Assembly: GCF_014646755.1 (NCBI RefSeq)
Contig: NZ_BMNW01000005.1
Span: forward strand, 62,001 to 126,000
Direction of reading: 5' to 3'
Origin: Pseudomonas asuensis
Lineage (GTDB): Bacteria; Pseudomonadota; Gammaproteobacteria; Pseudomonadales; Pseudomonadaceae
DNA: 64,000 bases
Under the pieces are notes generated by a model that had not been told where the DNA came from, searched no databases, and saw only the letters and a list, made by a program, of their open reading frames with translations. Shown here piece by piece: positions 36,572 to 44,965 of the stretch; position 1 is the first letter of the stretch; each line of letters opens with the position of its first letter. A program made the position numbers and the translations under genes.

Positions 36572-37537
36572 ATGAGCTCAGCCCGCCGTGCCGCCTTTCT
36601 GGATTATGCCTCATTGGACCTGGGAGATTTGGATCCAGCTCCGTTGAAAGCTGTCTTCAGCGAATTCCAGGCCTATCCAGCCACTGCGCCCGAACAGATC
36701 ATCGAGCGTTTGCAAGCGGTAGAGGTGGCTATCGTAAACAAGGTAAGGCTGACTGCTGAATGCTTTGCTGCATGTCCATCGCTCAAGCTGGTATTGGTCA
36801 GTGCCACCGGCACTAATAATGTGGACCTGGACGCGGCACACCAGCAGGGTATCACTGTGTGCAATTGTCAGGGTTACGGCACTCCCTCGGTTGCTCAGCA
36901 TACACTTACGCTTCTGCTCGCACTGGCCACACGACTGCCGGATTACCAGCGCGATATCCAGGCCGGACGCTGGCAGGCAGCCAGTCAGTTCTGCCTGCTG
37001 GATTACCCCGTTATGGAGCTTGAAGGCAAAACGCTTGGCATTTTGGGACATGGTGAGCTTGGCAGTGCGGTTGCTCGCCTGGCTGAGGCATTTGGCATGC
37101 GTATCCTGTTGGGACAGCTACCGGGTCGGCCACTACGCAAAGGCTATCTGTCGTTAGAAGAACTCCTCCCACAGGTCGACGCCCTGAGCCTGCATTGCCC
37201 CCTGACTGACGCCACGCGCAACCTGATCGATGCACCCCAGCTGGCCGCCATGAAGCCCACCGCGTTTTTGATCAATACCGCCCGTGGCGGCATCGTGAAT
37301 GAACAGGCACTGGCCGATTGTCTTCGGAGCGGCCATCTGGGAGGCGCCGCGACGGACGTATTGACGCAGGAGCCGCCAAAAGACGGCAACCCCCTGCTTG
37401 CCCATGACATTCCAAGGCTTATCGTAACCCCTCATAGTGCCTGGGGTAGCCGGGAGGCACGCCAGCGAATCATTGGCCAGCTGACTGAGAATGCGACCGC
37501 GTTTTTTGCTGGCGCGCCGACTCGAACGGTCTGCTAA
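36572..37537 (+). CDS. hprA: D-2-hydroxyacid dehydrogenase (glycerate dehydrogenase/hydroxypyruvate reductase)
   Basis: A 321-residue NAD(P)-dependent enzyme. The catalytic domain has VSATGTNNVDLDAA. The Rossmann motif is TLGILGHGELGSAVARLA, slightly unusual in having His after the first Gly. Active-site Arg is in NTARGGIVNEQAL, Glu in the ATDVLTQEPP segment and His in VTPHSAWGSREAR. It reduces hydroxypyruvate to D-glycerate, or acts on a related 2-oxoacid. In P. aeruginosa the gene before the rsmC-like gene is hprA (PA4626), and the order is the same here. Confidence 0.9.
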   Translation: MSSARRAAFLDYASLDLGDLDPAPLKAVFSEFQAYPATAPEQIIERLQAVEVAIVNKVRLTAECFAACPSLKLVLVSATGTNNVDLDAAHQQGITVCNCQGYGTPSVAQHTLTLLLALATRLPDYQRDIQAGRWQAASQFCLLDYPVMELEGKTLGILGHGELGSAVARLAEAFGMRILLGQLPGRPLRKGYLSLEELLPQVDALSLHCPLTDATRNLIDAPQLAAMKPTAFLINTARGGIVNEQALADCLRSGHLGGAATDVLTQEPPKDGNPLLAHDIPRLIVTPHSAWGSREARQRIIGQLTENATAFFAGAPTRTVC

Positions 37538-37564
37538 GCTGCGCGCTTTTTTACCGAGGACGCC

Positions 37565-38560
37565 ATGGATCCACGCAGCGAAGTCCTGCTCCGTCAGCCC
37601 GAGCATTTTAACGGCCGAACTCTGCTGGCTGGATTACCTGCAGACGATCTGCTGACTCATTTTCCAGACGCACGCGGCTGGACCTGGCATGCGGGCGATG
37701 ATGCCTATTTTCAGGCCCGCTTCCCAGGGAGAGTCGACTTCGGAACCTCTGCGCCTGCCCAACCATACGATACGGCTGTATTGTTTCTGCCTAAATCCAG
37801 AGAGCTGACTGACTATCTGCTAAACGTCCTGGCCGCCTTGGTTCCTCATGGAACACTCTACGTCGTAGGCGAGAAGCGTGGCGGAGTCGAGCGCGCTGCC
37901 AAGCAGCTGACCTTGCTTGGCACAGCCAGCAAACTGGACAATGCACGCCACTGCCAACTATGGAAAGTCTCACAGCCTTCAGCAACACCCGTCAGGCTGC
38001 ATGAGCGGGCCGAGTGTTTTGAGCTAAACGTGGCGGGGTCAACGCTACAGGTGACCAGCCTGCCAGGTGTGTTCAGCCATGGCAGGCTCGACAAAGGCAG
38101 TGCTCTTCTGCTTGAGCATCTTGACCATTTGCCCTCTGGTCCTCTGTTGGACTTCGGGTGCGGCGCAGGCGTCGTGGGTGCAACACTCAAGCAACGCTAC
38201 CCTGAGAGTAACATTCACATGCTCGACGTGGATGCCTTTGCGTTAGAGAGCAGCCGTATGACTTTGACTGCCAACAGACTGGAAGGTCATGTGTTTGCCG
38301 GTGACGGCATCGCTGCGGCGCCCATTGGCTTAGGCGCCATTATCAGTAACCCACCGTTCCACCAGGGTGTACACACTCATTATCAGGCCAGCGAAACATT
38401 ATTACGCGAGGCGGCTCACCACCTGCGGCCAGGCGGTGAATTACGTATTGTTGCCAACAGCTTTCTCAAATATCCCCCGTTGATCGAGCAGCATCTGGGA
38501 CCCTGCAGGATCCTGGCAGAGCGTGACGGCTTTCGTATCTACCAGGCTATCCGCCGCTAA
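37565..38560 (+). CDS. rsmC: 16S rRNA (guanine-1207-N2)-methyltransferase
   Basis: A 331-residue two-domain methyltransferase. The N-terminal half (~1-165) is a degenerate methyltransferase-like domain. The C-terminal half carries [15 protein letters not shown] (SAM site), [14 protein letters not shown] and the catalytic NPPFHQG motif. E. coli RsmC methylates G1207 of 16S rRNA in the small subunit. It starts 27 nt after hprA, so the two are probably co-transcribed. Confidence 0.92.
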   Translation: MDPRSEVLLRQPEHFNGRTLLAGLPADDLLTHFPDARGWTWHAGDDAYFQARFPGRVDFGTSAPAQPYDTAVLFLPKSRELTDYLLNVLAALVPHGTLYVVGEKRGGVERAAKQLTLLGTASKLDNARHCQLWKVSQPSATPVRLHERAECFELNVAGSTLQVTSLPGVFSHGRLDKGSALLLEHLDHLPSGPLLDFGCGAGVVGATLKQRYPESNIHMLDVDAFALESSRMTLTANRLEGHVFAGDGIAAAPIGLGAIISNPPFHQGVHTHYQASETLLREAAHHLRPGGELRIVANSFLKYPPLIEQHLGPCRILAERDGFRIYQAIRR

Positions 38561-38617
38561 TAGAGACGGCATATCAACCTTTTGAATTGCACCTTCCCTG
38601 ATCTTTGGGCAGAATGC

Positions 38618-38735
38618 GCGCCGTCTTAGGGGAGTAGTCTCTAGCTATCAGTGCTAGGCGTTCGTCAACATACTTGGTCCTCGACCATGGCGTTCGCGAC
38701 CTTCGGGTTTGACAAGACCTATGACATGTAGCCTT
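38618..38735 (+). ncRNA. yybP-ykoY manganese riboswitch
   Basis: The leader of the UPF0016 gene has both conserved loop segments of this class: TTAGGGGAGTAG (38626-38637) and, about 80 nt on, GACAAGACCTATGACATG (38711-38728). Between them CAACATACTTGGTC, then a complementary arm ACCATGG and a stem with TTCG-type turns, match the P2-P4 layout. In this class Mn2+ docks the two loops and turns the gene on. Exact helix ends are my estimate. Confidence 0.88.
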
Positions 38736-38740
38736 TACCC

Positions 38741-38790
38741 GGGGTGGGAAGGCATGCATGTCATTCGTCTAATTAATACCCACCCCTTTT
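38741..38790 (+). terminator. Expression-platform terminator of the Mn riboswitch
   Basis: GGGGTGGG (38741-38748) and CCCACCCC (38779-38786) followed by TTTT; the ribosome binding site GGAAG comes immediately after. GACATG of the aptamer (38723-38728) can pair with CATGTC in the loop (38757-38762), a possible antiterminator contact. Confidence 0.7.
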
Positions 38791-38799
38791 GGAAGCCTG

Positions 38800-39384
38800 A
38801 TGGAATCCCTGTTAGTCCCTACGCTGGTCGTTGCCCTCGCAGAGATAGGCGACAAGACCCAGCTGCTTGCCCTTCTCTTGGCCGCCCGATTTCGTAAACC
38901 CTGGCCAATTATCATGGGAATGGTTGCTTCAACGCTGGCCAATCATTTTGTGGCTGGAGCAGTAGGCAATTGGGTCAGCCGTTTCTTCAACGAGACGACC
39001 TTAAGCTGGATTCTGGCAATTTCATTTGTGGCCGTAGCCCTTTGGACGCTGATCCCAGACAAACTGGACGAAGACGAGACCTCAGGCCTCAAGAAAAGCT
39101 ATGGGCCGTTTTTAACAACACTGATTGCATTCTTTCTGGCAGAAATGGGTGATAAGACTCAGGTCGCCACCGTGATGCTGGCAGCCCAATATCCCCATTT
39201 CATCCTGGTTGTTATAGGCACCACACTGGGTATGCTCATCGCTAACGTTCCCGTCGTATTGGCAGGCAACTTTGCTGCTGAGCGTCTTCCGCTGGCCTTG
39301 ATCCGCAAACTTGCAGCTACCGCATTCGGCATTCTGGCCTTGGCTGCGGCCTATCATGCGTTTCAATTGAGCGGCATGTTTTAG
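38800..39384 (+). CDS. UPF0016/TMEM165 family Mn2+ exporter
   Basis: A 194-residue inner-membrane protein with six predicted transmembrane helices in two repeats. Each repeat has the family motif E-x-GDKTQ: AEIGDKTQLL near residue 15 and AEMGDKTQVA near 115. The acidic linker PDKLDEDETSGLKK separates the halves. Family members (MneA in Vibrio, GDT1/TMEM165 in eukaryotes) move Mn2+ or Ca2+ against protons. A Mn2+ riboswitch immediately upstream strongly supports manganese export. It ends at a strong bidirectional terminator. Confidence 0.93.
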   Translation: MESLLVPTLVVALAEIGDKTQLLALLLAARFRKPWPIIMGMVASTLANHFVAGAVGNWVSRFFNETTLSWILAISFVAVALWTLIPDKLDEDETSGLKKSYGPFLTTLIAFFLAEMGDKTQVATVMLAAQYPHFILVVIGTTLGMLIANVPVVLAGNFAAERLPLALIRKLAATAFGILALAAAYHAFQLSGMF

Positions 39385-39400
39385 CCGCTACCCTGAATGC

Positions 39401-39437
39401 AAAAAGCCCCGACTACTCCAGTAGTCGGGGCTTTTTT
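39401..39437. terminator. Bidirectional terminator, exporter / M48 protease
   Basis: GCCCCGACTAC (39406-39416), loop TCCA, GTAGTCGGGGC (39421-39431), flanked by A5 and T6. It is a perfect 11-bp stem serving both convergent genes. Confidence 0.95.
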
Positions 39438-39456
39438 ATTATCGTTGGCCTGCCTG

Positions 39457-40278
39457 TTATGACTTGCGGCTGGCCTCATAGAGCGGCATGACTTTTGGAA
39501 TAGCCGCTTCTAGATTTGCCATACGCTTATTATCAGACGGGTGAGTACTGAGTATCTCAGGCGACTGATTACCGTTGCTTAACTTGGCCATTTTCTGCCA
39601 GAGCGTAACGGCAGCATTAGGGTTATAGCCTGAACGCGCAGCCAGTTCGAGGCCAATCAGATCAGCTTCGTTTTCATTGGAGCGGCTGAACGGCAGGCTC
39701 AGGCTAACTTGAGTCACCTGATCCGCCAATTGTCTACCGCCCTGACCAATACCGAGAAGCGCACCACCAATGTTCTGTCCCATCTCGATAGCATAAGCAC
39801 GGGACATCTGCTCACGGCTGTGCTCACGCAGCGCATGGGCAATTTCGTGTCCAATAATGGCCGCCAGTTCATCATCCGTAGGATTGAGCTGATCAAGCAG
39901 CCCTGTATAAACAAAGATCTTTCCGCCAGGGCCACAGTTGGCATTCACGTCGTTATTCTGGACGACGTTAACTTGCCAGTCCCAATTGGCTGAGTCAGCA
40001 CGCAGCGCAGACGTATGGGCAATCAGCCGCTTGGCAATTGCCTGCACTCGCTTGCCCTGAGCTGTATTGTTGGCCAGCTTGCCAGCATTTTTTGCTTCGG
40101 TAACCGTCTTCTGATACGACTGTGCGTACATCTGGTTGACCTGATCAGCCGATAGCATGCTGAACATATATTGCTTACGTTCAACCCCAACAGCATTCCC
40201 GCTGGTGGTGTTCACCGCCTGGCATGCGCTGAGCAGTACTGAAAGCGAAAGACCGACGATGGGTAAAGCACGACGCAT
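39457..40278 (-). CDS. M48-family metalloprotease lipoprotein
   Basis: A 273-residue lipoprotein (lipobox LLSAC, Cys19). The zinc motif HEIAH is at 144-148 and the third ligand Glu is in NENEAD (~204). CGPGGKIFVYTGLLD and STHPSDNKRM are typical of LoiP/YcaL-type periplasmic M48 proteases. It should degrade misfolded outer-membrane proteins from the inner leaflet of the outer membrane. AGGAG precedes the ATG. It is a single gene. Confidence 0.92.
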   Translation of the reverse strand: MRRALPIVGLSLSVLLSACQAVNTTSGNAVGVERKQYMFSMLSADQVNQMYAQSYQKTVTEAKNAGKLANNTAQGKRVQAIAKRLIAHTSALRADSANWDWQVNVVQNNDVNANCGPGGKIFVYTGLLDQLNPTDDELAAIIGHEIAHALREHSREQMSRAYAIEMGQNIGGALLGIGQGGRQLADQVTQVSLSLPFSRSNENEADLIGLELAARSGYNPNAAVTLWQKMAKLSNGNQSPEILSTHPSDNKRMANLEAAIPKVMPLYEASRKS

Positions 40279-40393
40279 GACACTCTCCTAGTTGCGTGAC
40301 TGCGCGAATGGTAGGGTGCCTCGTTAGCCTCGACAACTCTTGCCGACCAAGCGACGAGTGACACAGCTAGCACTTCGGTATAAGACCTTACCT

Positions 40394-41011
40394 TTACAAC
40401 GGTGTCAGGCACTCCGGCCCGTCTACAGCAGGGTCATTCACAATACCGGCAAGTACTCGTTCGCGCAGTGGCATCGATGGCCTGAGCAGGATCTCATGCA
40501 GGACCCGGGCCTCAGTTGCGGATGATAGCCAGGCGTCCCGTTCCGCTTCAGCCAGCACCAGAGGACGCCTAAGCCCTCCAGCAGGCTGAGTCAGCATCGC
40601 TACACTCAAGTAGACCTGCCCCATCACGGGATAGGCCTCCCAGACACCCGCAAAAAAGGCTAATGGCTCACCGTTGATCATCCAGAATGCCCGCTTGCGC
40701 GAAGTCCCTCGCCATTCATAAAACCCGTTAGCCAACAACAGGCAACGACGCTGAGCGAAGGCCTCACGAAACATAGGCTGATCCGCCACCGTTTCGGCGC
40801 GGGCATGGGTCGGCGTGCGCGAGAGGTCAGTCAACCAGGCGGGCGTAAGGCCCCACCGGCCACTGTCGATACGGCGCTCATCCTCATGGTGCCGCATGAA
40901 CAGCACTTGGGAGTGGGGGGAAATATTCCAGCGCGGCTGATAGTCCGCTGGAAAACCGGTCATCCGAGTTACCTCGGGAGGCCAGCGAAACAGAGCGTAG
41001 CGTCCAGACAT
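40394..41011 (-). CDS. SRAP-domain protein with altered active site
   Basis: A 205-residue protein of the SRAP (HMCES/YedK) family. Recognisable blocks: GRYAL at 3-7, RWNISP, RWGLTPAWLTD, ARAET, CLLLANGFYEW and RRPLVL. SRAP proteins crosslink to abasic sites in single-stranded DNA through Cys2. Here codon 2 is TCT (Ser2), the conserved Asn before ARxET is His69, and the His of the HDRxP motif is replaced (GGLRRP, Gly146). Only Glu99 of the four catalytic residues remains. The thiazolidine crosslink therefore cannot form in the known way. The start is ATG 41011; a TTG two codons upstream adds nothing. The ribosome binding site is weak. Confidence 0.85.
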   Translation of the reverse strand: MSGRYALFRWPPEVTRMTGFPADYQPRWNISPHSQVLFMRHHEDERRIDSGRWGLTPAWLTDLSRTPTHARAETVADQPMFREAFAQRRCLLLANGFYEWRGTSRKRAFWMINGEPLAFFAGVWEAYPVMGQVYLSVAMLTQPAGGLRRPLVLAEAERDAWLSSATEARVLHEILLRPSMPLRERVLAGIVNDPAVDGPECLTPL

Positions 41012-41080
41012 ATACAACCAGGCAAAAAAACAAACAGAGCGGCTCGATAGCCCTCCTCGATAAGAAAGCCGATTACCGCC

Positions 41081-41341
41081 TCAGCACAATAACACGGCTG
41101 GCCCGCTGTCCGGGTCCTCATAGGGTAATGGCTGAGCGGTGTTGTAATCGGCAATCAGCTCACGGGCGCGCAAAGCATCCTCGTCGCGAACGGCAATACC
41201 TAGCAGCCCGATGGCAGGCAACTCGCCAATGGCGCCCATCAAATGGCGGCCTGCGAGATGCGCCTCAATACCTTCACTGTCCAGCATAGCCAATAGCACT
41301 TCTGCTTCCAGAAGATCTCGCGGCTCATAGATTCTGTGCAT
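41081..41341 (-). CDS. DUF2007 family protein
   Basis: An 86-residue protein with the DUF2007 (putative signal-transducing) pattern: IYEPRDLLEAEVLLAMLDSEGIEAHLAG, then LLGIAVRDEDALRARELIADY. It has a ferredoxin-like fold in family models; the role is unknown. Its ATG overlaps the stop of the upstream Cys-rich gene by one base (TAATG), so translation is coupled. The SRAP gene follows 70 bp downstream on the same strand. Confidence 0.83.
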   Translation of the reverse strand: MHRIYEPRDLLEAEVLLAMLDSEGIEAHLAGRHLMGAIGELPAIGLLGIAVRDEDALRARELIADYNTAQPLPYEDPDSGPAVLLC

Positions 41342-41523
41342 TATTCATCCTCTCGCCGGCTCTCAAGAGACCATGTCGTACCCTCTGTGTGTAAGATAAA
41401 AAGGATTGGCCTGCAGCAGACAGGACAATCTTCGTAGTACGACTGATCGCCACCCGACAGGTCTACTACTGCCTCGGCAGGCTCCCCACAGTACGGGCAC
41501 TCATACGGTTGGCTTTCCAGCAT
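41341..41523 (-). CDS. CPXCG-motif cysteine-rich small protein
   Basis: A 60-residue zinc-ribbon-like protein. ATG 41523 is preceded by GGAG; a longer in-frame extension to 41598 lacks support. Two Cys pairs, ECPYCGE and DCPVCCRP, with LSGGDQSYYED between, define the CPXCG family. Function is unknown; a metal-bound single domain is likely. It is translationally coupled to the DUF2007 gene. Confidence 0.85.
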   Translation of the reverse strand: MLESQPYECPYCGEPAEAVVDLSGGDQSYYEDCPVCCRPILFILHTEGTTWSLESRREDE

Positions 41524-41671
41524 AATGGGCTCCGGTGCAGTATTTTTGCGATGATTGGAGTTGCCAGAGGCAACATTAACGCCGTATTCGGCTTGCATCT
41601 CTCGCTGTGCGCTCTACTATGGCCGCCACTTTGCGACACGTGTCGCCACTTGTTATTAAAAAGAGAACGAT

Positions 41672-42838
41672 ATGGGCGAGTTCGAAGCCATTCGACCCTT
41701 CAACGATACAGAAGTCCCTGCCGTATTGGCCCGACTCATCAATGATGAGCACTTCCTCGACATCCTGACCCGCTACCGTTTCCCCAAGTTGTCCAGCCCG
41801 CTTGGCTGGCTGCTCAAGCCGCTGCTGCGCCATCGGCTACGTCAGGAAGTGTCAGGCATTACCAGCGTAAGCATGCTTCAGGACAAGCTGGAGCCTTATG
41901 TCGATCGAACGATCGAGAAAGCTACCGATGGCGTGACCTATTCGGGATTAGACAATCTGCGTAGCGGCTGTGCCTACCTGTTCATGGCCAATCACCGTGA
42001 CATCGTCATGGATCCGGCCTTTGTAAATTACGCCGTGTACCACGCCGGGCTGCCAACACCACGCATCGCCATTGGCGATAACCTGTTGCAGAAGCCCTTT
42101 GTCAGCGACCTGATGCGCCTGAACAAAAGTTTTATCGTGCACCGTTCCATTACCGGACGGCGTGAGAAGCTTGCGGCCTACCAGATGCTGTCGGCCTATA
42201 TCAATCATTCGATCCGTCAGGACAGTCAATCCATCTGGATCGCCCAGGCTGAAGGCCGAGCCAAGGATGGAGATGATCGCACTGATTCAGCCATCCTCAA
42301 GATGTTCCACATGGGCTGCAAGGACGAGTCCTTTGCCGACATGGTAAAGGCGCTTCACATCGTGCCGGTATCGATCAGCTATGAGTACGACCCCTGCGAC
42401 CTGGCAAAGGCGCGTGAACTCTATACACGTGAGACCACCGGAACCTATACCAAGGCCCCCGGTGAGGACGACGTCAGCATTGCCTTGGGCATCACGGGTT
42501 ACAAGGGTCGCGTACATGTGGAGTTTGGCGAGATGCTGACGGGCGAGTTCAGTGACGCCAGGCAGCTGGCGACCGAAATGGATCGCCGTATCCTAACCAA
42601 CTACCACCTGTTCCCTTCTAACCATCTGGCTTACGAGCGATGGGACGGTCGTGACGAAACACTGGCTGTGCCGCCAGCAGAAAGCCTTTTTACTGCCGAT
42701 GAATTGGAAGAGGCTCGGCAAAAGTGGCAGGACCGATTAAACAACTGCCCTGCGGAGTATCGTCTTCAGATGATTCGCCAATATGCTCAGCCTGTACTGA
42801 ACAAGTACAGGCTTCTGGCAGGACGGCCACTGGATTGA
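41672..42838 (+). CDS. Glycerophosphate-type acyltransferase domain protein
   Basis: A 388-residue soluble or peripheral protein. The acyltransferase core is around 95-260. Motif I reads FMANHRDIVMDPAF, with His and Asp separated by five residues rather than the usual four. FIVHRSITGRREKL, IAQAEGRAKDGDD (motif III EGR) and LHIVPVSISYEYDPCD (motif IV) follow. It is related to PlsB/PlsC enzymes that acylate glycerol phosphates, but the substrate is unproven. A GAACG element precedes the ATG. It is a single gene ending at a strong terminator. Confidence 0.83.
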   Translation: MGEFEAIRPFNDTEVPAVLARLINDEHFLDILTRYRFPKLSSPLGWLLKPLLRHRLRQEVSGITSVSMLQDKLEPYVDRTIEKATDGVTYSGLDNLRSGCAYLFMANHRDIVMDPAFVNYAVYHAGLPTPRIAIGDNLLQKPFVSDLMRLNKSFIVHRSITGRREKLAAYQMLSAYINHSIRQDSQSIWIAQAEGRAKDGDDRTDSAILKMFHMGCKDESFADMVKALHIVPVSISYEYDPCDLAKARELYTRETTGTYTKAPGEDDVSIALGITGYKGRVHVEFGEMLTGEFSDARQLATEMDRRILTNYHLFPSNHLAYERWDGRDETLAVPPAESLFTADELEEARQKWQDRLNNCPAEYRLQMIRQYAQPVLNKYRLLAGRPLD

Positions 42839-42848
42839 ACCCACCAAA

Positions 42849-42875
42849 CAAAAAGCCCCGATAAGGGGCTTTTTA
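42849..42875. terminator. Bidirectional terminator, acyltransferase / yajG
   Basis: AAAAGCCCC (42851-42859), loop GATAA, GGGGCTTTT (42865-42873), with A and T runs. It serves both convergent genes. Confidence 0.92.
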
Positions 42876-42885
42876 GTGCAAGGGA

Positions 42886-43470
42886 TTATTGCCCGTTGAG
42901 CACCTGACCAATTGTCTGGTCTTTGAAGACCCGGGTCAGCGCATCGCTCAGCACATCGCTGACCAGCTTGGTATTGGTCGCCGTGTTGGGCGCCATGCCA
43001 AAGCGCTGCTCCAACGAGGCACCATAGCGGCCAGTGTAACTGCGCACACTGTTACGCACGTCAACCTTGAACGTGGCACCGATATTGGCGGAGGTCACGT
43101 ACAGCTCCTTGGGCGATTGATACTTCAGTTCAGCCAAGGTCAGTGTCAACTGGGGAGCATTGTAGGCATTGGGCGTAGGCGTGAAGCCCAGCAGACGAAC
43201 CGCTGACTCCGCTTCAGCCTGAAGCTTTGGAATGACATCGTTGCTCTGGACCGACACGGTACTGGTTTCAGGATATAAACCGCCCCGGGTTCCGAGCGAG
43301 AATGACGAGCGACCGTCCACGACACGTACTGAAACAGGCTGCCCATGCCCTACTGCAGCCATTGGCGCTGTCAGTTTGGGTTGCGGACTCAATTGCTGTG
43401 GACTGCTGGCACAGCCGGCGATAGCCAGCCCGGCAACAGCGATCAGACCAAGCAACAAGCGATTGCGCAT
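42886..43470 (-). CDS. YajG-family lipoprotein
   Basis: A 194-residue outer-membrane lipoprotein: lipobox AIAGC (Cys20), then a YajG domain with VSVRVVDGRSSFSLGTRGG, a central LTLTLAELKYQSP and a C-terminal ALTRVFKDQ. Function is unknown; in E. coli yajG is linked to the muropeptide permease ampG. GGAG sits 7 nt before the ATG. It is a single gene. Confidence 0.87.
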   Translation of the reverse strand: MRNRLLLGLIAVAGLAIAGCASSPQQLSPQPKLTAPMAAVGHGQPVSVRVVDGRSSFSLGTRGGLYPETSTVSVQSNDVIPKLQAEAESAVRLLGFTPTPNAYNAPQLTLTLAELKYQSPKELYVTSANIGATFKVDVRNSVRSYTGRYGASLEQRFGMAPNTATNTKLVSDVLSDALTRVFKDQTIGQVLNGQ

Positions 43471-43624
43471 GTTCTACTCCATCTTAATGTAGGTCGTTGA
43501 TGGCAGGCAGTATACCCAGCCTATGGGTGCCTGACAGCACTGTGTAAGCCACTGCGAGCGAAACGCTGCAGGCGGCTTAGCCCTGTGCTCAAATAAGCGC
43601 ATCAATTCGCCCGTGAGACGCACC

Positions 43625-44062
43625 ATGCCGATAAGACGCGCAACGCCCAAGGACATTCCCTTGCTGGTCGAAATCTGGGAACGAGCCGTCAGGGCAACTC
43701 ATTATTTTCTAGCGGAAGATGACATCGACTTTTTCCGCCCCCTGATCCAGGACAGCTATCTGCCCAGCCTGGAAACCTGGATTAGCGTCTCCGATGATAA
43801 TCAGCCTGTCGGGTTCATCGCACTTACCCAGTCATGTGTGGACATGCTCTTTATCGAGCCAGCTCGTCATGGACAGGGTTATGGGAAACGCCTTTTACAC
43901 CATGCCTTCACGCTGTATGGGCACCTGACGGTAGACGTCAACGAGCAGAACAATGCAGCCACAGGCTTCTACTTGGCACAGGGATTCATCATTACAGGAC
44001 GCTCTGACATCGATAGCCAGGGCAAGCCCTACCCTATTCTGCATCTTAGACAGCAGGTATGA
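43625..44062 (+). CDS. GNAT-family N-acetyltransferase (YjaB-like)
   Basis: A 145-residue acetyltransferase; ATG 43625 is preferred over an in-frame GTG at 43613. Marks: IRRATPKDIPLLVEIWERAVRATHYFL, DMLFIEPARHGQGYGKRLL (acetyl-CoA loop, a variant of R/QxxGxG/A), VDVNEQNNAATGFYLAQGF and PYPILHLR at the end, which together resemble E. coli YjaB. It transfers acetyl from acetyl-CoA to an unknown amine. Confidence 0.88.
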   Translation: MPIRRATPKDIPLLVEIWERAVRATHYFLAEDDIDFFRPLIQDSYLPSLETWISVSDDNQPVGFIALTQSCVDMLFIEPARHGQGYGKRLLHHAFTLYGHLTVDVNEQNNAATGFYLAQGFIITGRSDIDSQGKPYPILHLRQQV

Positions 44063-44097
44063 AAAAGCCCGCGTCTTTTTCAAGAGGCGGGCTTTTC
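44062..44097. terminator. Bidirectional terminator, GNAT gene / PA4642-like gene
   Basis: AAAAGCCCGC (44063-44072) and GCGGGCTTTT (44087-44096) with a 14-nt loop, directly at the end of the acetyltransferase gene. Confidence 0.88.
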
Positions 44098-44109
44098 TAG
44101 AGCAGGTAC

Positions 44110-44397
44110 TCAGGCATGTACGCCGCGTACCGCATCCACATATGGCTCAGCTTTGCGATGAGCGCGGATCAGATCGATGAAGTCTTGACCCTCTGCATCA
44201 CGAGCGTCCAGGTCATAACCCGCTTCAACGAAGAAACCAACGAAACGTTCGAAGTCGTCAGCTCTCAACCCACGGTATGCCTTTACCAACTTATGCAGGG
44301 AAGGCGGCGTATCATCGGCCGGTTCGACTGCGAGAAACAGCTTGATCTTATCATCGCTGATTTCCTCGCCGATTACCTGCTTTTTGTCCTTACGCAT
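44110..44397 (-). CDS. PA4642-family small protein
   Basis: A 95-residue acidic protein starting MRKDKKQVIGEEISDDKIKLFLAVEP and carrying LRADDFERFVGFFVEAGYDLDARDAEGQDF. I recall this as a Pseudomonas-restricted family named from PA4642; no function is known to me. ATG 44397 fits that family start. The upstream frame to 44460 is unlikely. Gene order (next to the hpt-upp-uraA block) matches P. aeruginosa. Confidence 0.78.
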   Translation of the reverse strand: MRKDKKQVIGEEISDDKIKLFLAVEPADDTPPSLHKLVKAYRGLRADDFERFVGFFVEAGYDLDARDAEGQDFIDLIRAHRKAEPYVDAVRGVHA

Positions 44398-44487
44398 CGC
44401 AAAGTACCTGTGCGGAAAACGAGAGTGCCGCATATTACTCCGGCCCACCCCGTCACTCAACGCCCAAAATAATGCTCAGCCGAGCGG

Positions 44488-44964
44488 TCAGGACTCGAAG
44501 CGGGCCGCCATCCAGTCTCGATAGGCCTGGGTTCCCGGCTCGCCCTCACGCGGCGCCCAGGGACCATACTCGTTATCCTGCAAGGCCTGGAAAGGCCCTG
44601 CCTTGCATTCAAAGATAACCGTATCCGGCTCAAGGACCACCAGGGAGTGATAGAGCCCTGGCGGAAAATCGACCCCCACACAATCCCCACCCGCTTCAAG
44701 CAGGCGCTGGCCGGTAAGACCGCCCTGTTCATCAAAGAACAGAACACCAATACGTCCTTTAAGCACCAGCAGGGTTTCAGCCTTGGTCAGATCCAGATGC
44801 CGATGAGGCGCAATGTAGGTATCAGGCTGCATGCCGATCGACAGGCGATGACACGGCTCGTCCATGGTGTGAAAACCATGATGATGACGCAGGCGTGGGC
44901 TATTCGCCGCCTGCTGAGTAAGGCCGGCGAACAGAGCGTGGTCAATGAACGCCGGACCTCGCAT
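44488..44964 (-). CDS. WbuC-family cupin-fold metalloprotein
   Basis: A 158-residue protein starting MRGPAFIDHALFAGLTQQAANSPRLRHHHGFH. The cupin core reads YIAPHRHLDLTKAETLLVLKGRIGVLFFD, with two His and a Glu as metal ligands, and FPPGLYHSLVVLEPDTVIFECKAGPF as the second cupin motif. WbuC proteins are associated with polysaccharide clusters; here it is outside such a cluster. Its ATG comes one base after the hpt stop (TGATATG), indicating co-translation with hpt. Substrate unknown. Confidence 0.85.
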   Translation of the reverse strand: MRGPAFIDHALFAGLTQQAANSPRLRHHHGFHTMDEPCHRLSIGMQPDTYIAPHRHLDLTKAETLLVLKGRIGVLFFDEQGGLTGQRLLEAGGDCVGVDFPPGLYHSLVVLEPDTVIFECKAGPFQALQDNEYGPWAPREGEPGTQAYRDWMAARFES

Positions 44965-44965
44965 A

